Below, one piece after another: positions 13,668-16,729 of a DNA stretch of 16,729 bases (position 1 is the stretch's first letter; each line of letters begins with the position of its first letter). Below the pieces are notes generated by a model, which was not told the DNA's origin, did not search any database, and saw only the letters and a list, made by a program, of their open reading frames with translations. Both the position numbers and the translations under genes were made by a program. Source of the DNA: JBAWAP01 sp049589355 (GTDB taxonomy: Bacteria > Chloroflexota > Anaerolineae > VGOG01); assembly GCA_049589355.1 (NCBI GenBank), contig JBAWAP010000273.1, positions 1-16,729 of the forward strand. The letters run 5' to 3'.

Positions 13668-14927
13668 GTGAAGTCGAAACTCAACATCAAACGTATCGCC
13701 CGGCGGGTGTTCTTTTATCTGGCGATCATCGGGCCAGGGCTGATTACCGCCAGCGCCGACAACGATGCATCAGGCATTGCCACTTACTCGATGGCCGGTT
13801 CGACCTACGGCTATGCCTTCCTGTGGATGATCCTGGTGGTCACGCTGGGCGAGGTGGTCGTGCAGGAGATGGCAGCACGCATGGGAGTCGTGACGGGCAA
13901 GGGGCTGGCCGACTTGATCCGCGAACAGTTTGGCGTCAGGGCGACTGCTTTCGCGATGTTCTGCTTACTACTGGCCAACTTTGGCACCACTGTGGCCCAG
14001 TTTGCCGGCGTTGCGGTTGGCATGGAACTGTTGGGCGTCTCGCGCTACCTGGCAGTGCCTCTCGTTGCGTTTTTACTGTGGGTGCTCATCACCCGTGGCT
14101 CCTACTCCCGGGTGGAGAAGTTTTTCTTGACCCTTTGCATGGTCTCTCTGAGTTACGTCGTCTGCGCCTTTCTGGTACGGCCTCCGTGGGGCGAGATATT
14201 ACGGCAGGCGGTCACGCCTGTCTTCCGCCTCGATAAGACCTACGTACTGGCCTTTCTGGCAACGCTCGGTACGACTATCACTCCCTGGGGTTGCGTCTAT
14301 TTGCAGGCGACTGTCGTGGACAAGGGAGTGACGCTGCAGGAATACCGCTACACCCGCCTGGACGTGATAACGGGCGCAGTCTTTGGCAATATCATCTCCT
14401 CCTTCATCATCATTTGTACTGCTGCAACGCTCTTCGTCCACAGCATCCACGTGGAGACGGCGGAACAGGCGGCCTTGGCTTTGGCTCCCCTGGCTGGACC
14501 GTGGGCCAAATACCTGTTCACCATAGGACTGATGGGCGCTACGCTGCTGGCCGCATCGGTGCTGCCGCTGGCGACGACCTACGCTGTCTGTGAGGCATTC
14601 GGTTGGGAACGAGGCATAGATAATCAGCCCAAGGAAGCGCCAGCTTTCTACGGAATTTACACCGCCCTGGTTGTTTTGAGCGCGGCTGTGGTGCTGCTGC
14701 CGAACTTGCCGCTTTTTCCGCTGATGTGGATTACGCAGGCACTCAACGCCATCTTCCTGCCTGTGGTATTGGTGCTGATGCTGCGATTGGCCAACGATGC
14801 GCAATTGATGGGAGAGTACCGAAACAACCATCTGATTAACATCCTGGCCTGGGGAATAACTGCGCTGATTGTGGTGATCACCCTGGTCCTATTCACCGTG
14901 CCACTGTGGCAGGCTGGCGCAAGTTGA
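13668..14927 (+). CDS. NRAMP-family divalent metal transporter (NRMT-like), second copy
   Basis: This 419-residue protein is a paralogue of the preceding gene: GPGLITASADNDASGIATYS (22-41), VVQEMAARMG, TGKGLADLIREQFGVR, and TM6 GTTITPWGCVYLQATVVDKG (201-220). The same TPWG replaces MPH. Between TPWG and the end of TM6 it differs from copy 1 (CVYLQ versus QFFIS), so ion preference or regulation may differ. GTG 13668 follows AAGGGGG (13656-13662); TTG 13629 lacks a Shine-Dalgarno and falls in the tail of copy 1. Eleven hydrophobic segments end with ITALIVVITLVLF. A 32-codon tail follows in the -1 frame. Confidence 0.85.
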   Translation: MKSKLNIKRIARRVFFYLAIIGPGLITASADNDASGIATYSMAGSTYGYAFLWMILVVTLGEVVVQEMAARMGVVTGKGLADLIREQFGVRATAFAMFCLLLANFGTTVAQFAGVAVGMELLGVSRYLAVPLVAFLLWVLITRGSYSRVEKFFLTLCMVSLSYVVCAFLVRPPWGEILRQAVTPVFRLDKTYVLAFLATLGTTITPWGCVYLQATVVDKGVTLQEYRYTRLDVITGAVFGNIISSFIIICTAATLFVHSIHVETAEQAALALAPLAGPWAKYLFTIGLMGATLLAASVLPLATTYAVCEAFGWERGIDNQPKEAPAFYGIYTALVVLSAAVVLLPNLPLFPLMWITQALNAIFLPVVLVLMLRLANDAQLMGEYRNNHLINILAWGITALIVVITLVLFTVPLWQAGAS

Positions 14928-15004
14928 CTGTCGGGGTGCTGATCGTGCTGACGGTGATCCTGTTGATCACGAGCCTTTTTCCGGGCTTCCTGAACGGCGG
15001 ATAG
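14906..15004 (+). other. 32-codon hydrophobic open tail overlapping the end of the second NRAMP
   Basis: In the -1 frame relative to the transporter, GTG 14906 opens a 32-codon frame (AGWRKLTVGVLIVLTVILLI, then TSLFPGFLNGG) to TAG 15002-15004. It shares 'TSLFP' and its hydrophobic pattern with the tail after the first NRAMP. It has no clear Shine-Dalgarno. It could be the transporter's own twelfth helix displaced by a frameshift, or a small membrane peptide. Confidence 0.4.
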
Positions 15005-15026
15005 GCCCATGGTAGAGTGAAAGTTT

Positions 15027-16729
15027 ATGACGGATTCAAAAGCATCTCTTGGAGCGGACATCGGCGAGCCCATCCACACCATATCTATTCCCGCAGTTTA
15101 CAACGCGCTGAAGACCCGGCCCCAGGGGCTGACCCAGGCCGAAGCTGAAGAGCGCTTGCTCCATTTCGGCCGTAACGCCATCCGCGAGGTGAAAGGCAAG
15201 CCTCTCTACCTGAAGTTCCTGGCCAACTTCACACATTTAATGGCCATCCTGTTGTGGATTGGCGGTATCGTCGGCTTCATTGCCCGGATGCCGCAGTTGG
15301 GTATTGCCATCTGGATGGTCAACGTGATCAACGGTGTCTTCTCCTTCTGGCAGGAATACCGGGCCGAGAAAGCCACCGAGGCCCTGCACAAACTGCTCCC
15401 GCACTACGTCCGCACGCTGCGGGAGGGAGAGGAGCAACGCATTCTGGCCGAGGAACTGGTGCCTGGCGACGTGCTGCTGCTGACCGAAGGCGACCGCATC
15501 TCGGCCGACGGTCGCCTGGTGCAGGAAGCCGAACTGCGCGTGGATCAATCCACCCTCAGCGGTGAATCCCATCCGGTGCGCAAGACGAGCGAGGCCGTCT
15601 TGCGGACTGACCTATCCCGCGCCGAGACGTCCAACCTGGTCTTTGCTGGCACGACCGTGGCCGCCGGCACCGGCAAGGCGGTGGTCTTTGCCACCGGGAT
15701 GGAGACCGAGTTCGGCAAAATTGCTCACCTGACTCAGGCGATGGAAGAAGAACTCAGTCCACTGCAAAAAGAAATGGGCAGTGTGACGAGAATCGTGACC
15801 GTAATTGCTGTCGGCATCGGGCTGGTCTTTTTTGTACTATCGGCGGTATCGGCCGGCATTACCCTGGCTGAGAGTTTCATCTTTGCTATGGGCATGATCG
15901 TCGCCTTTGTCCCGGAGGGACTGTTGCCGACGGTAACCCTGGCCCTGGCCATGGGGACACAGCGCATGGTCCGACGCCACGCGCTCATCAAGCGATTGTC
16001 AGCCGTCGAAACGCTGGGCTGCACCACGGTCATCTGCACCGACAAGACCGGGACCCTCACTCAGAACGAGATGACCGTGCGTGAACTGTGGCTATCCCCC
16101 TCTTACTCCCCCCGCCAGCAAGGGGAGTCCTCAGGCCGGCGGTTGACGGTGACGGGCGTCGGGTATGCGTCCGAGGGGCAGATTCTGGACAACAGGCGTC
16201 CGGTTCTGACCCCCGTGGGCGGCGATCTGCGCCAGTTGCTTCTCGCCGCCGGGTTGTGCAACAACGCCCGGCTGCTACCACCAAACGACGAATCCCCGCG
16301 TTGGACGGCGCTGGGCGATCCCACCGAGGCCGCCCTGCGGGTGGCGGCCCTCAAAGGCGGCCTGGATCTGGAGGCCGAAACGCGACAGGCTCCGCGCCTG
16401 CGAGAACTGCCCTTTGAGTCGCGCCGCAAGCGGATGAGCACCGTCCACCGCGTGATTCGCCCCTCTCCCGATGTCGGGGGAGGGGCTGGGGGTGAGGGCC
16501 AGCGAGTGACCTACGTGAAGGGAGCGCCCAAAGAGGTGCTGGCCCTGTGTACCCACATCCGGTTGGACAGCCAGGAACGCCCACTGGATGATGGCCTGCG
16601 GGCGCAGATCGTGTCAGCCAACGACGAATACGCCCGTAATGGGTTGCGGGTGTTGGCTATAGCGATGCGAGACCTCACCCCTCACCCCCTTCGCCCCCTC
16701 TCCCCTCTCCTGGTAGGAGAGGGGAGAGG
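15027..16729 (+). CDS. P2-type cation-transporting ATPase, N-terminal 567 residues (cut by window end)
   Basis: This P-type ATPase starts at ATG 15027 (weak Shine-Dalgarno) and is open to the window edge. In order it shows an N-terminal cation-ATPase domain (LTQAEAEERLLHFGRNAI), TM1-2, an actuator domain with STLSGES in place of TGES, TM4 with VPEGLLPTVTLALAMGTQRM (P296-L299), the phosphorylation site CTDKTGTLTQNEMTV (Asp339), GDPTEAAL in the N-domain, and YVKGAPKEVL (Lys498). This fits P2 pumps (Ca2+ or Na+/K+ type); PEGLL recalls Na+/K+-ATPases, but the ion cannot be fixed without TM5-6. Three stretches (residues about 360-367, 478-491, 548-567) are encoded by palindromic repeats and look foreign. 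The last runs to the window edge, so whether the gene stays intact is unknown. Confidence 0.88.
   Translation, partial: MTDSKASLGADIGEPIHTISIPAVYNALKTRPQGLTQAEAEERLLHFGRNAIREVKGKPLYLKFLANFTHLMAILLWIGGIVGFIARMPQLGIAIWMVNVINGVFSFWQEYRAEKATEALHKLLPHYVRTLREGEEQRILAEELVPGDVLLLTEGDRISADGRLVQEAELRVDQSTLSGESHPVRKTSEAVLRTDLSRAETSNLVFAGTTVAAGTGKAVVFATGMETEFGKIAHLTQAMEEELSPLQKEMGSVTRIVTVIAVGIGLVFFVLSAVSAGITLAESFIFAMGMIVAFVPEGLLPTVTLALAMGTQRMVRRHALIKRLSAVETLGCTTVICTDKTGTLTQNEMTVRELWLSPSYSPRQQGESSGRRLTVTGVGYASEGQILDNRRPVLTPVGGDLRQLLLAAGLCNNARLLPPNDESPRWTALGDPTEAALRVAALKGGLDLEAETRQAPRLRELPFESRRKRMSTVHRVIRPSPDVGGGAGGEGQRVTYVKGAPKEVLALCTHIRLDSQERPLDDGLRAQIVSANDEYARNGLRVLAIAMRDLTPHPLRPLSPLLVGEGR
16105..16128. 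repeat. Small palindrome inside the P-type ATPase gene
   Basis: ACTCCCC (16105-16111) pairs with GGGGAGT (16122-16128) over a 10-nt loop. It is translated as part of SPSYSPRQQGESSGRR, just after the DKTGT segment where the family is variable. Confidence 0.45.
16460..16499. repeat. G/C-rich palindromic repeat unit inside the ATPase N-domain
   Basis: CCCCTCTCCCGA (16460-16471) and TCGGGGGAGGGG (16474-16485) pair with one mismatch. GCTGGGGGTGAGGGC follows, giving the common 'CCCCTCCCCC..GGGGGAGGGGCTGGGGGTGAGGG' unit. It encodes PSPDVGGGAGGEGQ between MSTVHRV and VTYVKGAP, which are nearly adjacent in related pumps. Confidence 0.65.
16669..16729. repeat. Palindromic repeat unit at the window end, inside the ATPase frame
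   Basis: After CGAGACCTCACCCCTCACCC, the sequence CCTCTCCCCTCTCC (16697-16710), loop TGGTA and GGAGAGGGGAGAGG (16716-16729) form a perfect 14-bp stem. The unit is probably cut by the window edge. It is the same class as the unit at 16460-16499. The reading frame of the ATPase stays open across it. Confidence 0.65.

Noticed and set aside
1..16729. CRISPR array, tRNA or rRNA genes
   Set aside because: I found no regularly spaced direct repeats and no cloverleaf or rRNA-like sequence; the repeats here are isolated palindromes.

Overview
This window looks like a chromosomal segment of a GC-rich bacterium, plausibly a Chloroflexota (Anaerolineae-like) lineage. That guess rests on the LysW-like zinc-ribbon carrier, the radical-SAM aminomutase neighbourhood and the many short palindromic repeats ('CCTTCGACA..GCTCAGGACA' and 'GTCATTGCGAG..CTCGCAATGAC' types); no marker gene is present to prove it. 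All recognised genes lie on the + strand.

Region 1 (about 250-4690) is a tight operon: a LysW-like small zinc-ribbon protein, a lysine 2,3-aminomutase (KamA), two different D-Ala-D-Ala-ligase-type ATP-grasp ligases, and a GNAT acetyltransferase interrupted by one in-frame TGA. The junctions are 3 nt, ATGA, ATGA, and a long overlap. The combination of a carrier-like protein, a beta-lysine-forming enzyme, two amino-acid ligases and an acetyltransferase suggests an unrecognised pathway that makes a beta-lysine-containing amide or peptide. It is the best candidate here for an undescribed system.

Region 2 (4690-8610) is a K+ module: a promoter, a KimA-type APC permease with a cytosolic C-terminal domain, two TrkA-like RCK proteins, and a decayed fragment resembling a DHH-family phosphoesterase. 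These are all families linked in other bacteria to K+ and c-di-AMP control.

Region 3 (8545-10957) holds a membrane-bound pyrophosphatase (hppA, K+-independent signature). Its leader and its 3' flank each carry a short MITE-like element. The two share GTAACTGCTCAG-type ends with 8-bp target duplications, as in IS66-type elements.

Region 4 (10984-15004) is a probable Mg2+/divalent-metal module: a soluble protein with PRC-barrel, MgtE-N and CBS domains, followed by two NRAMP-family transporters whose metal-site motifs are replaced (DNDASG for DPGN, TPWG for MPH), like the Mg-transporting NRAMP branch. Each transporter is followed by a 32-codon open tail encoding one extra hydrophobic helix.

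Region 5 (15027-end) is the first 567 codons of a P2-type cation ATPase, cut by the window edge.

Regions 2-5 read as an ion-homeostasis island (K+, H+/PPi, Mg2+, P2 cation pump). A recurring oddity is that palindromic repeat units sit in frame inside coding sequences: twice in kamA, once in the first ligase, and three times in the ATPase.
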